Shown in pieces: positions 18,626 through 28,120 of a stretch of DNA of 64,000 nt. The position numbers were made by a program, and so were the translations under genes. Position 1 is the stretch's first letter, and every line of letters begins with the position of its first letter. The notes under the pieces were generated by a model. It was not told where the DNA came from. It ran no database searches and saw only the letters and a list, made by a program, of their open reading frames with translations. Origin of the DNA: Vibrio inusitatus (lineage in GTDB: Bacteria; Pseudomonadota; Gammaproteobacteria; Enterobacterales; Vibrionaceae); assembly GCA_024346935.1 (NCBI GenBank), contig AP024878.1, forward strand, positions 372,001-436,000, written 5' to 3'.

Positions 18626-18917
18626 TAATGGTCTATCGGGAATTTAATTAGATCGGAAGCTGAAGAGGTCTCCGATGAAAGACTTCGGAGGCGACGACAG
18701 TGGAATTAAAGATAAAACAGCGTCATCCCCGAATGTTTTTATCGGAGATCTAATTAGGACTGAAGTTGAAAAGGTCTCCGATAAAAGACTTCGGAGACGG
18801 TGGTCATGGAATTAAAGATAAATCAGCGTCATCCCCGAATGGTTTATGGGGAGGCTAGTTAGGTCGGAAGTTGAAGAGGTCTCCGATAAAAGACTTCGGA
18901 GACGACGGTAGTGGGGA
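18626..18917. repeat. 105/106-bp tandem repeat, about 2.7 copies, with internal hairpin
   Basis: Three diverged copies begin TAATTAG/TAGTTAG at 18645, 18751 and 18856. Each has a stem TCTCCGA...TCGGAGA around an AAAAGAC-type loop. The first two also carry a GCGTCATCCCCGAATG block that resembles dispersed intergenic repeats of vibrios. No ORF or T-run is associated. The copies differ by scattered substitutions, so the array is not recent. Confidence 0.85.
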
Positions 18918-18966
18918 AGTTTGAGTTGTTGAGAACAGTTTAAGCTCAATTTATTCCAAGATGAGT

Positions 18967-19236
18967 CTTCAGATACAAAAAAGCCCCAGTCCTAAGACTG
19001 AGGCTTGTAATGTGGCTCTCTTGCAAGACTTGAATGGGCCGGCCATCCGGTTGTGACATATTCATCGTTCACAAAGTTCTTCAGATACAAAAAAGCCCCG
19101 GTCCTAAGACTGAGGCTTGTAATGTAGTTCTCTTGCAAGACTTGAATGGGCCGGCCATCCGGTTGCGGCATATTCATCGTTCACAAAGCTCTTCAGATAC
19201 AAAAAAGCCCCAGTCCTAAGACTGAGGCTTATAATG
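18967..19236. repeat. 112-bp tandem array: tRNA terminator plus decayed tRNA-Asn 3' end
   Basis: Units start with CTTCAGATACAAAAAAGCCCC at 18967, 19079 and 19191, exactly 112 bp apart. Each begins with the tRNA-operon terminator hairpin. In units 1 and 2 this is followed by a tRNA-Asn-like 3' end (TCTTGCAAGACTTGAA) broken by a 16-bp insert containing GGCCGGCC, then unrelated sequence. The third unit runs into the intact tRNA-Asn at 19237. The array looks like repeated duplication of the operon's 3' boundary with decay of the tRNA copies. Confidence 0.88.
19201..19230 (-). terminator. Terminator of tRNA operon 2
   Basis: AGCCCCAGTC / GACTGAGGCT stem followed on the minus strand by six T. This is the functional copy next to the intact tRNA-Asn; two more copies lie further downstream in the 112-bp array. 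Confidence 0.85.
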
Positions 19237-19312
19237 TGGCTCCCCTTGCAAGACTTGAACTTGCGACATACGGATTAACAGTCCGCCGTTCTACCAACTG
19301 AACTAAAGGGGA
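19237..19312 (-). tRNA. tRNA-Asn (GTT)
   Basis: 76 nt with encoded CCA and anticodon GTT. Differs from the operon 1 copies by a compensated acceptor pair (TCCCCTT/AAGGGGA). Last gene of tRNA operon 2. Confidence 0.97.
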
Positions 19313-19350
19313 ATTATTTGTGTAATGTTTTCACATTAAACACCAAATAA

Positions 19351-19426
19351 TGGTGCCTCGAGGCGGAATCGAACCACCGACACGCGGATTTTCAATCCGC
19401 TGCTCTACCGACTGAGCTATCGAGGC
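19351..19426 (-). tRNA. tRNA-Phe (GAA), variant acceptor stem
   Basis: 76 nt with encoded CCA and anticodon GAA. The body matches the other Phe genes, but the acceptor stem is GCCTCGA/TCGAGGC and the anticodon stem carries GCGG/CCGC instead of GAGG/CCTC. Both changes are compensated, so it should fold and function. Confidence 0.95.
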
Positions 19427-19434
19427 ATAAAGAA

Positions 19435-19510
<76 letters not shown>

Positions 19511-19564
19511 ACACTTTATTCTTTGTGCAATGTTGACGTTACTTGAACACCAACAATCTAATTG

Positions 19565-19640
19565 TGGTGCCCGGAGGCGGAATCGAACCACCGACACGAG
19601 GATTTTCAATCCTCTGCTCTACCGACTGAGCTATCCGGGC
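19565..19640 (-). tRNA. tRNA-Phe (GAA)
   Basis: 76 nt with encoded CCA, identical to the copy at 18133. First gene of tRNA operon 2. Confidence 0.97.
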
Positions 19641-19651
19641 AACGGAGCGCT

Positions 19652-19680
19652 ATTAAACGTATTTTTGAGGAATTCGTCAA
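19652..19680 (-). promoter_or_regulatory. Promoter of tRNA operon 2
   Basis: Minus strand -35 TTGACG (19675-19680), 17-bp spacer, -10 TTTAAT (19652-19657) and a GC-rich discriminator. Same architecture as the operon 1 promoter. Confidence 0.83.
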
Positions 19681-19744
19681 CCTGTTTTTTGGTTTTTTTT
19701 CAAAAAGCGTGTTGTTTGCTTTTAATTTGAGCATATTGCTCAAA

Positions 19745-20884
19745 TTATCCCTTTCCTTGGTTAAAATCGCGCTTATATTTGGTCACCTTCTCTAAATATC
19801 GTCGAGCTTCAGCATTGCTATGTTTATTAGTTAATGCCCAATAAACTTGATTTGGCTGCAAAGAATTTAAGTTTTTCATCGCATTGCTACGACTATTTCG
19901 ATCAAAGGTGTTTAATACTCCACCAGTTCCGCCGTTGTACGCAGAGATCATACTGTACTCTAGTGACAAGAAATTGTTCACATCCTTCAAATAACGGTTT
20001 TTCAAAATGTAGAAGTAGGCCGTACCGGTATCAATATTATTTTCAGGATTAAATAGATACTCAGGGGTAGGGATGCCTGGCTTCTTTTTAACCAGTTTGA
20101 ATACGTCGGCACCTGCAGTTTTTGGTACCACCTGCATAAGTCCATAGGCATTGGCCCAACTTACAGCGTAGGGGTTAAAACTACTTTCCGTTTTAATTAT
20201 TGCGTAGATAAGATCTTCTGGGATGTCGTAGCGCTGTGAAGCTCTTCGTACAATATCAGCGTACTTATATGAACGCACATCTGAGTGTGTAGCGACCATT
20301 GGTATTTCGACATAGTGGGCTATTTTGTAGTCCACTTTCTTGGTCTTCATCTTGTTTGCAATTAAGTAGTCAGCGAACTTATTTGCTCGCCAGTTCCACT
20401 GAATCGGTTTACCTTCTTGATCTACAACTTGTTGATATAGAAAGGGTTCACCCTCTAATTTAATATTGGAAGAAGAGAAAAGATCAACATGAGCAGGATC
20501 ATCCGGTGTCAATAAAGTCGTGATGATCGCCGTTTTTAGGTGAGCTTTTGGATCATTAGATGCTACTGTTTCGATCGTGATCTTGCCGGTTGAGAAGTTA
20601 ACTTCAGCTCGACTGTCATAGTTATCTATGTACTTCACATAGTTGCTTTTGCCTGCAACCTTGACCTGTTGTTTACCCCATTTTTTCTCAATATCACCGG
20701 TAAAACTATTGATCAATGAGTCTAAAGCTAGGGTGTCTTTTTCAAACTGTCCGGGTTTAGGCGCTAAATTTTTGGCTGCAAATCGGCTGGTAGGTTCGTA
20801 GTTTACGTCGTATATTTTTTCTACAAATTCACGACTGCAACCGGCAAGAATTAAGGGAAGGAAAAGATAGAGCAGCTTTTTCAT
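19745..20884 (-). CDS. mltC: Membrane-bound lytic murein transglycosylase C
   Basis: Cleaves peptidoglycan glycan strands to anhydro-muropeptides from the outer membrane. Start at ATG 20884 (MKKLLYLF), two codons inside the longest frame; TTTTTGG upstream. About 379 aa. Lipobox LILAGC gives a lipoprotein. The N-terminal DUF3393 domain (to about 190) is followed by the SLT domain with catalytic Glu in IIKTESSFNPYAVSWANAYGLMQV and the NAYNGG-type SAYNGGTGGVLNTF. A 9-bp perfect inverted repeat covers its stop codon. Follows yggX and mutY on the same strand. Confidence 0.95.
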   Translation of the reverse strand: MKKLLYLFLPLILAGCSREFVEKIYDVNYEPTSRFAAKNLAPKPGQFEKDTLALDSLINSFTGDIEKKWGKQQVKVAGKSNYVKYIDNYDSRAEVNFSTGKITIETVASNDPKAHLKTAIITTLLTPDDPAHVDLFSSSNIKLEGEPFLYQQVVDQEGKPIQWNWRANKFADYLIANKMKTKKVDYKIAHYVEIPMVATHSDVRSYKYADIVRRASQRYDIPEDLIYAIIKTESSFNPYAVSWANAYGLMQVVPKTAGADVFKLVKKKPGIPTPEYLFNPENNIDTGTAYFYILKNRYLKDVNNFLSLEYSMISAYNGGTGGVLNTFDRNSRSNAMKNLNSLQPNQVYWALTNKHSNAEARRYLEKVTKYKRDFNQGKG

Positions 20885-20898
20885 TGGCATCCAAAAAC

Positions 20899-20925
20899 TA
20901 AAAAAAGAGTGGCAAACGCCACTCG
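20899..20925 (-). terminator. Hairpin between yggX and mltC
   Basis: GAGTGGC/GCCACTC with an AAAC loop, then TTTTTT on the minus strand. It is an intrinsic terminator ending the mutY-yggX transcript before mltC. Confidence 0.8.
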
Positions 20926-20931
20926 ATAGAA

Positions 20932-21204
20932 TTATTGACTTGGTGGCGTATAGCCATCGATAACGATGTCCTTACCTTCAAATAGAAAGTTAACCATTTC
21001 TGTTTCTAATAATTTTCGATGTTCAGGATCCATCATGTTCAACTTCTTTTCGTTGATTAGCATGGTTTGCTTGCTTTGCCACATGCCCCAAGCTTCCTTG
21101 GAAATACCGTCGAAGATGCGTTTGCCAAGTTCACCGGGATACAGTTGAAAATCCAGACCTTCTGCATCCTTCTTTAGATGCTCGCAAAATACTGTGCGAC
21201 TCAT
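20932..21204 (-). CDS. yggX: Probable Fe(2+)-trafficking protein
   Basis: 90 aa, the family length. Starts [31 protein letters not shown] with the conserved Cys7, and contains [14 protein letters not shown] and EHRKLLE. YggX protects Fe-S clusters from oxidation in enterobacteria. It lies 9 bp after mutY, whose product is an Fe-S enzyme, as in most gamma-proteobacteria. Confidence 0.97.
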   Translation of the reverse strand: MSRTVFCEHLKKDAEGLDFQLYPGELGKRIFDGISKEAWGMWQSKQTMLINEKKLNMMDPEHRKLLETEMVNFLFEGKDIVIDGYTPPSQ

Positions 21205-21213
21205 GAGTGTTCC

Positions 21214-22266
21214 TTATGTTAGATCATACTTAAGGTTTGCTAGCAGGTTCTTAACCGGTGCAGCTAGCCCAAGTTTCTGTGGTTGAGACAAGTTATACCA
21301 AAGACCTTGGTTTTGTTCCATTACAAGGCTAGGAAGTTGCTCTAGGTTTAACAATACAGGTGTAATATCTAGGTGATAATGACTGAAAGTATGTTTAAAG
21401 GCGATTAACGTTTTCGCATTGTTAATTTCATCTTCACTACAACCTAAGCTCTGTAAGTAGTGTTGGATATCGGCGCTCGGTTGCTCAGGAAAACAATGTA
21501 AACCTCCCCAAATACCTGATGAAGGCCTTTGTTCTAGCCATACTTCATCTTTATGATGCAGAATTACAAACCAAGTTTGTTTTGTTGGCTTATCTTTTTT
21601 AGGTTTTTTACCCGGATAGTCAGTTTGATTCTGTTGCTTAAAAGCTATGCAGTGCTTGGATACGGGACACAGCGAGCATTTAGGCTTGCTTCGAGTGCAG
21701 ACCGTGGCTCCCATATCCATCATAGCTTGGTTATATTCGTCTACTCGCTCAGTGGGTGTATGCTCACTTGCCACTTCCCACAACGCGTTTTCAACGATTT
21801 TTTTCCCTGGCCAGCCATCAATAGCATTACATCTAGCTAGAACCCGCTTTACGTTACCATCTAAAATAGGATGTGGCTGTTTAAATACCGAGGACAGTAT
21901 TGCTCCTGCAGTCGATCGACCAATGCCTGGTAGAGCATTAAGTTCATCAATATCTAGTGGGAAGTCACCTTCATATTGCTGCATTACGATCTGAGCACTT
22001 TTGTGTAGATTGCGCGCTCTGGCGTAATAACCTAGCCCTGTCCAAAGGTGCAACACTTCATCAATATGGGCCTTAGCCAATGAATCAACGTCGGGAAACT
22101 GCTCTATAAAGCGCTCAAAATAAGGAATAACAGTGGCCACTTGCGTCTGCTGAAGCATTATTTCTGATAGCCATACCTTGTAAGCCGTTTTGTCTTGCTG
22201 CCAAGGAAGGTGTTTCCTCCCGTATTGCTGATACCAAGTAAGTATCTGATTTGCGAATGGTGTCAC
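21214..22266 (-). CDS. mutY: A/G-specific adenine DNA glycosylase
   Basis: Removes adenine mispaired with 8-oxoguanine. 350 aa. The helix-hairpin-helix is [17 protein letters not shown]; the [4Fe-4S] loop is C-x6-C-x2-C-x5-C ([17 protein letters not shown]); the C-terminal NUDIX-like recognition domain is present ([23 protein letters not shown]). Upstream of yggX and mltC; divergent from trmB. Confidence 0.97.
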   Translation of the reverse strand: MTPFANQILTWYQQYGRKHLPWQQDKTAYKVWLSEIMLQQTQVATVIPYFERFIEQFPDVDSLAKAHIDEVLHLWTGLGYYARARNLHKSAQIVMQQYEGDFPLDIDELNALPGIGRSTAGAILSSVFKQPHPILDGNVKRVLARCNAIDGWPGKKIVENALWEVASEHTPTERVDEYNQAMMDMGATVCTRSKPKCSLCPVSKHCIAFKQQNQTDYPGKKPKKDKPTKQTWFVILHHKDEVWLEQRPSSGIWGGLHCFPEQPSADIQHYLQSLGCSEDEINNAKTLIAFKHTFSHYHLDITPVLLNLEQLPSLVMEQNQGLWYNLSQPQKLGLAAPVKNLLANLKYDLT

Positions 22267-22474
22267 TGAGAGCTCACAAAATTAGTCATCAAAGGTTAGA
22301 AATTGCACCATAATAGTTAGGTTAAGTAAAACGAAGTTGTGCTGATTGAGCGCAACTTACAACCAATACGCATAGAAATTGGAATAATTTACCTTTGGAA
22401 TGATATATGCACTTGCGTAATGCAGAATTCTTTGGATAATTCCCGCTTTGATTAATCGATGAACAGGCAACAAA

Positions 22475-23194
22475 ATGAGCGAAGTAACGACTAACGAATA
22501 TACCGAAGATGGCAAGCTGGTGAGAAAAATCCGCAGCTTTGTACGTCGAGAAGGTCGATTGACTAAAGGTCAGGAAACCGCTTTGAACGATTGCTGGCCA
22601 ACTTTGGGCATCGATTATCAAAATGAATTGCTAGATTGGGCAGAAGTGTTTGGTAACACTAATCCAGTCGTACTTGAGATTGGCTTCGGTATGGGTGCTT
22701 CGTTAGTTGAAATGGCGAAGGCAGCACCAGAGAAGAATTTCATCGGCATCGAAGTCCACCGTCCTGGTGTTGGTGCTTGTTTAAGTCTTGCTCGTGATGA
22801 GGGTATCACTAACCTTCGTGTTATGTGTCACGATGCCGTTGAGGTATTTGAGAACATGATTGCTGATGGAAGTTTACAGACCGTTCAGCTGTTCTTCCCA
22901 GACCCATGGCATAAGAAGCGTCATCATAAGCGTCGTATTGTACAGGTTGAATTTGCTGAAATGCTTCGTTCTAAACTTCAAATGGAAACCGGTATTTTCC
23001 ATATGGCGACTGACTGGGAAAACTATGCAGAGCATATGATTGAGATTATGAATCAAGCTCCAGGTTTTGCTAATATTGCAACAGATGGTGATTACATTCC
23101 TCGCCCAGAGGAGCGTCCTCTGACGAAGTTTGAGGCTCGAGGCCATCGTCTTGGACACGGTGTCTGGGATATTAAGTATAAGCGCACTGCTTAA
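22475..23194 (+). CDS. trmB: tRNA (guanine-N7-)-methyltransferase
   Basis: Methylates G46 of tRNAs. 239 aa. SAM motif [14 protein letters not shown] and the family signature [15 protein letters not shown] are intact, as is the C-terminal [16 protein letters not shown]. Divergent from mutY by 208 bp and closed by a hairpin terminator. Confidence 0.97.
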   Translation: MSEVTTNEYTEDGKLVRKIRSFVRREGRLTKGQETALNDCWPTLGIDYQNELLDWAEVFGNTNPVVLEIGFGMGASLVEMAKAAPEKNFIGIEVHRPGVGACLSLARDEGITNLRVMCHDAVEVFENMIADGSLQTVQLFFPDPWHKKRHHKRRIVQVEFAEMLRSKLQMETGIFHMATDWENYAEHMIEIMNQAPGFANIATDGDYIPRPEERPLTKFEARGHRLGHGVWDIKYKRTA

Positions 23195-23203
23195 TTGATA
23201 TCG

Positions 23204-23230
23204 AGGGGGCTACTAGGTAGCTCCTTTTTA
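23204..23230 (+). terminator. trmB terminator
   Basis: GGGGCTAC / GTAGCTCC stem with a very short loop, followed by TTTTTA. Confidence 0.75.
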
Positions 23231-23268
23231 TTTCTACCTTGCTCAGAATTACATAATAAGGTTTTTAG

Positions 23269-24300
23269 ATGTTTCAATACGCTATTTTGGCGAACCCAGG
23301 CCACAACCGCATCTACTTTGATACCGCAGTAAAGATTGCGTGTTCAGAGTTAAAAGCGATTCTTTCTTCTATGGATATCATTGTGGATGAAGTCATAGAA
23401 AAGGATATCGGCTTACCAGCAGCCCTAGTGTTTGAAACAGAAAAAGAACTGAATGAACAGCAACTTAAAAGGCTGTCGTCGTCGTCAATTTATTATGCCA
23501 TTTTCCAAGTCGTCGAGTCGGGTCTACTCAAGCCACTTCAGCCTGAAGCGTTTAACACTTTTCCTGAAAGCATGAGTCAAATCTTGCGCTATACAGGTAA
23601 GACTAATGAGCAGTTTACGCGTTTGATGGTGAACCTGGGTTTAAGCGCCGCAAAAACAAATAGCTCACGTAAATGTCTAATGGACCCTATGTGTGGGAAG
23701 GGCACTACTCTGTATGAGGGCTTGATCCAAGGCCTTGATGTCATGGGAGTCGAGATCAATACAAAATGGGTCCAAGAGATCCAGACCTTTATTGTTAAAT
23801 ACATGAAAAACGGTCGTTATAAGCACAAGGTGACCAAAGAAAAACGTACTGGAAGTGCGGGCAAAAAAATTGCTGATGGGTTTGTGGTTAATGCTGCAGT
23901 AAACAAAGAAGATTTTGTTAACGACCTAGGGCAGTCGATGAAGCTGTATGCGGCGGATACGCGCATTGTTAATCAAATCATCAAGAAAAACTCATGTGAC
24001 GTGATGGTATCTGATCTTCCGTACGGTGTGCAGCATGGTAGTAAAAGCGCCAAAGACACTAAAATGGCGAGAAGCCCTTTAGAATTAATTGAAGAAGCAC
24101 TTCCTGCATGGAAGAGTGTATTGAAGCCAAAGGGAGCGATAGTACTGTCGTTCAATGAGTTCACTCTAAAATGGACAGAGCTAGCAGAGCTATTTGCCGA
24201 GCAAGGCTTTGAGGTGCAAGATAAGGAACCCTATACTGGATATCTGCATCGTGTAGATCAGTCAATTAACCGCAATATTTTTATTGCTGTTAAACCTTAA
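23269..24300 (+). CDS. Putative RNA methyltransferase, UPF0020/TRM11-like
   Basis: A 343-aa SAM-dependent methyltransferase. The catalytic domain begins near residue 135 with LMDPMCGKGTTLYEGL (motif I of the UPF0020/THUMP-associated group) and has DVMVSDLPYGVQHG as the DPPY-type motif IV, usual for methyl transfer to an exocyclic amine of guanine or adenine. The N-terminal 120 residues lack a clear THUMP domain. TRM11/TrmN-type enzymes make m2G in tRNA, so a tRNA target is plausible but unproven. It follows trmB on the same strand behind a terminator. Confidence 0.8.
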   Translation: MFQYAILANPGHNRIYFDTAVKIACSELKAILSSMDIIVDEVIEKDIGLPAALVFETEKELNEQQLKRLSSSSIYYAIFQVVESGLLKPLQPEAFNTFPESMSQILRYTGKTNEQFTRLMVNLGLSAAKTNSSRKCLMDPMCGKGTTLYEGLIQGLDVMGVEINTKWVQEIQTFIVKYMKNGRYKHKVTKEKRTGSAGKKIADGFVVNAAVNKEDFVNDLGQSMKLYAADTRIVNQIIKKNSCDVMVSDLPYGVQHGSKSAKDTKMARSPLELIEEALPAWKSVLKPKGAIVLSFNEFTLKWTELAELFAEQGFEVQDKEPYTGYLHRVDQSINRNIFIAVKP

Positions 24301-24322
24301 GCTAGCTTTAAAATAGATACTG

Positions 24323-24350
24323 AAAAAGCCAACTTAGTGTTGGCTTTTTT
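24323..24350. terminator. Bidirectional terminator between methyltransferase and hemW
   Basis: AAAAAGCCAAC / GTTGGCTTTTTT around TTAGT; works for the plus-strand methyltransferase and the minus-strand hemW operon. Confidence 0.9.
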
Positions 24351-24409
24351 GCCCTTGAATAACGCAAGGTAAGAAATGAAACTGACGGTTAAATGTTTAA
24401 AGTTGACCG

Positions 24410-25588
24410 CTAATCTTCTTCAGCCATAAAGGCTTCGAGCAAATCATTCAGAAATAGCTTTCCTTTATGGGTAATTTGCCAGTGAGTTTGAGTTTCACTT
24501 AAGTATGATTTTTCTATTGCCCAATCGATAGTGGGTTGGATCGAACTGAGTGGCAATCCTGTAGTGTTCACAAAGTCCTGTTTAGGGCACGCTTCGATTA
24601 ATCGAAAGCGGTTCATAAAAAACTCAAATGGACGGTCTTCATCAGTGACTATGTGTTCAGTATCGAGATACGGCTTAACCAAGTTCTGATAGCTTGCTAG
24701 GTAGCCCCTAGGGTGCTTTGTCTTGGTGGTGCGAACAATGCGTCCATCGGTAAAGCTAAGTTTGCCATGCGAACCACAGCCGATACCTAGATAATCGCCA
24801 AAACGCCAGTAGTTAAGATTGTGCTGACATTGATAACCAGGCTTACTGTATCCTGATATTTCGTATTGCACGTACCCTGCAGCATTCAGCTTCTCGTGCC
24901 CCCTTTCAAAGATATCCCAAAGGTCATCATCATCAGGCAGTGTCGGCGTTTTGTAGTAGAACAGAGTGTTGGGCTCTATGGTCAGTTGATACCAAGATAG
25001 ATGCGGCGGAGCGAGCTCAATGGCTTTATCCAAATCATCCAGTGCCTGCTCAATACTTTGTTCTGGAAGGCCGTGCATAAGATCTAGATTAAAACTATTC
25101 AGACCAATGCTATGTGCTAGCTTGGCTGCATTCACGGCTTCATCTTTACCGTGGATACGACCTAAACGCTCTAGCTTTTGTTGCTCAAAGCTTTGCACGC
25201 CTATGGAAATACGTGTTACTCCTGCCTCGACATACTGCGCAAATCGCTCTGCTTCAATAGTCCCTGGGTTGGCTTCCATGGTGATCTCTATACTTTCAGA
25301 GAAGGCGATGCGTTGTTCAACCTCCTTAAGTAAGCGTGCAATTTGCTTTGGGGAAATTAAACTTGGCGTACCACCACCAATAAATATGGAGGTCAGTATT
25401 CTTTCACCAACAGAATCTGAATATTTACTGATATCACCATCGAGATCTTCGAGGAGAGCATCAATATACTGATCTTCAGGAATATCTCCCTTCAAAGCAT
25501 GGGAGTTGAAATCGCAATAGGGACACTTTTGCACACACCAAGGTATGTGAATATAAAGACCCAGCGCAGGTGGTATTAGTTTGCTCAT
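24410..25588 (-). CDS. hemW: Radical SAM heme chaperone HemW
   Basis: 392-aa relative of oxygen-independent coproporphyrinogen oxidase, now regarded as a heme chaperone. Radical SAM cluster [14 protein letters not shown] (C-x3-C-x2-C, with the Phe typical of this group), [11 protein letters not shown] and EANPGTIE. The start codon overlaps the rdgB stop as ATGA. Last gene of a run yggS-proC-yggT-DUF4426-rdgB-hemW. Confidence 0.95.
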   Translation of the reverse strand: MSKLIPPALGLYIHIPWCVQKCPYCDFNSHALKGDIPEDQYIDALLEDLDGDISKYSDSVGERILTSIFIGGGTPSLISPKQIARLLKEVEQRIAFSESIEITMEANPGTIEAERFAQYVEAGVTRISIGVQSFEQQKLERLGRIHGKDEAVNAAKLAHSIGLNSFNLDLMHGLPEQSIEQALDDLDKAIELAPPHLSWYQLTIEPNTLFYYKTPTLPDDDDLWDIFERGHEKLNAAGYVQYEISGYSKPGYQCQHNLNYWRFGDYLGIGCGSHGKLSFTDGRIVRTTKTKHPRGYLASYQNLVKPYLDTEHIVTDEDRPFEFFMNRFRLIEACPKQDFVNTTGLPLSSIQPTIDWAIEKSYLSETQTHWQITHKGKLFLNDLLEAFMAEED

Positions 25589-26190
25589 AAAGCCTGTTTT
25601 AGCTGTTGGAACAACTCATTCAAAGCCTTACCACGATGAGAAAGCTGCTTTTTACGCTCTGGTGGCAATTCTGCAGAGGCGCATTCATCTTCTGGGACAT
25701 AAAAAATAGGGTCATAACCAAAGCCATTTTCACCGTGAGCTTTAGTCAAAATACGCCCTTCCCATTTTCCATGGCAAACGATGGGGGTAGGATCGCTCGC
25801 ATGGCGCATGTAAACCAGTACACAATGAAAGCGCGCGCTACGTTGTTCCTCGGCAACGCCATCTAGTTCATTTAACAGTTTATCTAGATTTTGTTGGTCA
25901 GTAGCCCCTTCACCGGCAAAACGAGCAGAGTAAATGCCAGGAGCACCATTAAGAAAGTCGACTTCTAACCCGGAATCGTCAGCAATAGCAGGCAGTCCCG
26001 TTTCTTGGGCCGCATGGCGAGCCTTGATGATTGCATTTTCAATAAAGGTTGTGCCCGTTTCGGCTACATCTGAGACTTGATATTCACTTTGAGCATGGAC
26101 TGCAAAGCCAAAGTCAGAAAGCAGGTTCGCCATTTCACGTACCTTGCCTTGATTTCCGGTAGCAAGTACGAGTTTATTTTTTGCTGACAA
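25585..26190 (-). CDS. rdgB: dITP/XTP pyrophosphatase (RdgB/HAM1 family)
   Basis: Hydrolyses non-canonical purine NTPs to monophosphates. No ATG is available near the conserved N-terminus. TTG at 26190 with AGGAG seven bases upstream gives 201 aa beginning (M)[16 protein letters not shown], the family start. Motifs [24 protein letters not shown] and [12 protein letters not shown] are intact. The start lies 4 bp after the preceding stop, and the ribosome site is inside the preceding gene's last codons, so translation is probably coupled. Confidence 0.93.
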   Translation of the reverse strand: MSAKNKLVLATGNQGKVREMANLLSDFGFAVHAQSEYQVSDVAETGTTFIENAIIKARHAAQETGLPAIADDSGLEVDFLNGAPGIYSARFAGEGATDQQNLDKLLNELDGVAEEQRSARFHCVLVYMRHASDPTPIVCHGKWEGRILTKAHGENGFGYDPIFYVPEDECASAELPPERKKQLSHRGKALNELFQQLKQAL

Positions 26191-26194
26191 AGGA

Positions 26195-26638
26195 TTACTC
26201 CTGAATATGAAAAGTTTGGTTAAATCGGAGAATGCCACTGCCTTTAGAACCAGCATCTGCTTTTATTTCAAAGCGATAGGTTTCATTCTCTGTGATTGGC
26301 AACTCAGCAAGATAATAGATTGCTTCACCTTGAGTGATTTCTCGAAACGCTAGAGTGCGAGTATTACCAATGAGGTTTTTTGCTGTGCCTTTAAGTACTA
26401 CCTGCGTTGGTTTTTTGCCAACACTATAGAGATCAAGGGCACTGATGTTGATTAGAGCAACGTTGGAGTTTCTCTTTAATTTTAACTCTCTTGCAATTTC
26501 AGGGGCAATGAATGTGGAATTAAAAGCAGAGTAGTGCAATTCAATATCCTTCATACGCACAAACTGCTCAGCCCAGGTAGGCATAGCAAATCCGGCCATT
26601 AGTAATGTGTACAGTGCGGTTGTGAGTAGCTTTGTCAT
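26195..26638 (-). CDS. DUF4426 family periplasmic protein
   Basis: 147 aa with a cleavable signal peptide ([25 protein letters not shown]). The rest, predicted beta-rich, matches the DUF4426 family by [18 protein letters not shown] and [10 protein letters not shown]. It is a conserved member of the vibrio proC-yggT-rdgB cluster. The function is unknown. Confidence 0.85.
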   Translation of the reverse strand: MTKLLTTALYTLLMAGFAMPTWAEQFVRMKDIELHYSAFNSTFIAPEIARELKLKRNSNVALINISALDLYSVGKKPTQVVLKGTAKNLIGNTRTLAFREITQGEAIYYLAELPITENETYRFEIKADAGSKGSGILRFNQTFHIQE

Positions 26639-26679
26639 TCTTACCCCTAAAATTATACTTGAGCGTTACAGTTAGTTTC

Positions 26680-27249
26680 TTACAGGCCGTACCAAATTGG
26701 TCCAAATAAGCTACTGGTGAGATCGCCCATTAAGAAATTAGCAAACTGCAATACAATAAATAGCACGAGTACGCTTAAGTCTAATCCGCCCATAGCTGGA
26801 AGGATGCGACGGATCGGAGCTAGCATTGGCTCGGTCAATTGATGGAAAACGTATTCGATAGGGCTACGGCCTTGGCTAACCCAACTAAGAATTGCGCGAA
26901 GAAGTAGTACCCAGAATAATAGCTTACCGCCAGCTTTAATCAGGGCAAGTAAACCAATGATTAGAAGGTCTGGACTAAAACCGACAGCGCCATTTGACGC
27001 CATCAACATTAGAAGTACAAACTTAAGTACACACAATACATAAGCGAAGGTAAGTGTTGCCAAGTCAACATTACCAATAGATGGAATGACGCGACGTAAA
27101 GGCTTTAATACCGGTTGAGTTGCTTTCACTATAAATTGAGAAAACGGGTTATAGAAATCAGCGCGCGCTGCCTGTAACCAGATTCTAAGGATGACTACCA
27201 TGATGTAGAGATCAAAAAAGGTCGTCACTAAAAACTGCATTGAATTCAT
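26680..27249 (-). CDS. yggT: YggT family membrane protein
   Basis: 189 aa with two tandem YggT repeats, each with a membrane helix pair and a conserved amphipathic loop (QPVLKPLRRVIPSIGNVDLATL and EPMLAPIRRILPAMGGLDLSVL). Related to the YlmG/CCB3 family tied to membrane organisation and division. Follows proC by 18 bp. Confidence 0.93.
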   Translation of the reverse strand: MNSMQFLVTTFFDLYIMVVILRIWLQAARADFYNPFSQFIVKATQPVLKPLRRVIPSIGNVDLATLTFAYVLCVLKFVLLMLMASNGAVGFSPDLLIIGLLALIKAGGKLLFWVLLLRAILSWVSQGRSPIEYVFHQLTEPMLAPIRRILPAMGGLDLSVLVLFIVLQFANFLMGDLTSSLFGPIWYGL

Positions 27250-27267
27250 TACAAATCCTTGATGAGG

Positions 27268-28092
27268 TTAAAAAAGGGATTCCATCTCTTCGGCACGTTT
27301 TACTGCAGCCTGCATGGCGGTAGCAACGGTGTCAGAGAGTTGGTGTTGATTAAATGTGGCAATGGCCTCTGCGGTAGTGCCACCTTTTGAGGTCACTTGT
27401 TGGCGAAGAGTTGCTAACTCGAGCTCTGGGTTTTCAGCAACCATTTGCGCAGCACCTATTGCAGATTGTTGCACAAGCATCCGTGCGGTATCGTTGTCAA
27501 AACCTTGTGCGATGGCTTCTTTCTGCATGGCTTCCATAAACAAGAAGAAGTAAGCAGGAGAGCTTCCTGCTGCAGCAATAATGGAGTTTATCTGAGATTC
27601 TGAATCCACCCAGCAGATTTTACCTACTGCTTGCATTAGCTCACCGGCGAAGGTCTTATCTTCTTGACTGATTTTCTCCGGTGCATAAAGGCCACTCATA
27701 CCCAGTCCAAGTAAAGACGGAGTATTTGGCATCACACGCACAAAGTCGGCATCTTGCCCTAGCATTGACTGCAATCTCGGAATCGTAATGCCAGCTGCAA
27801 TTGAGATCAGTAACTTGTCGCTAAAGTCGATACTAGAAAGTTCGGCTAATACTTCAGACATAATCTGCGGCTTAACGGATAGTACTATGACATCGGCCTG
27901 AGCGACGGCAGCTTGGTTGTCAGATATAGCGTTAATAGAAAAGCGCTGACTAATTTTGTCACGGCTTTGCTGTGACGGAGCGGTTGCTGTTAATGCGTTC
28001 GCTGGATAACCACTATCTATAAGCCCTGCAATGATGGAGCTTGCCATATTGCCAGAACCAATAAAGGCGATGTTACGTACTGAATTTGCCAA
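27268..28092 (-). CDS. proC: Pyrroline-5-carboxylate reductase
   Basis: Last step of proline synthesis. 274 aa. Rossmann start NIAFIGSGNMASSIIAGL, VLSVKPQIM, VRVMPNTPSLLGLGMSGL and the C-terminal helix QVTSKGGTTAEAI are all present. Follows yggS by 28 bp; this order is common in gamma-proteobacteria. Confidence 0.97.
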   Translation of the reverse strand: MANSVRNIAFIGSGNMASSIIAGLIDSGYPANALTATAPSQQSRDKISQRFSINAISDNQAAVAQADVIVLSVKPQIMSEVLAELSSIDFSDKLLISIAAGITIPRLQSMLGQDADFVRVMPNTPSLLGLGMSGLYAPEKISQEDKTFAGELMQAVGKICWVDSESQINSIIAAAGSSPAYFFLFMEAMQKEAIAQGFDNDTARMLVQQSAIGAAQMVAENPELELATLRQQVTSKGGTTAEAIATFNQHQLSDTVATAMQAAVKRAEEMESLF

Positions 28093-28120
28093 GAGCTCTG
28101 TCCCTTATTGTTTGTTTGAC

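Noticed and set aside
18992..19219. ORFs of 61 aa on both strands in the tandem array
   Set aside because: They follow the repeat unit itself, repeat their own peptide, and have no ribosome site; they are by-products of the tRNA-derived repeat.
18626..19236. Regularly spaced repeats that might be a CRISPR array
   Set aside because: Units are 105 and 112 bp tandem duplications without short repeats or unique spacers, and no cas gene is nearby.
25020..25472. 150-aa plus-strand ORF inside hemW
   Set aside because: Antisense shadow of a highly conserved radical SAM gene; Ser-rich composition typical of such frames.
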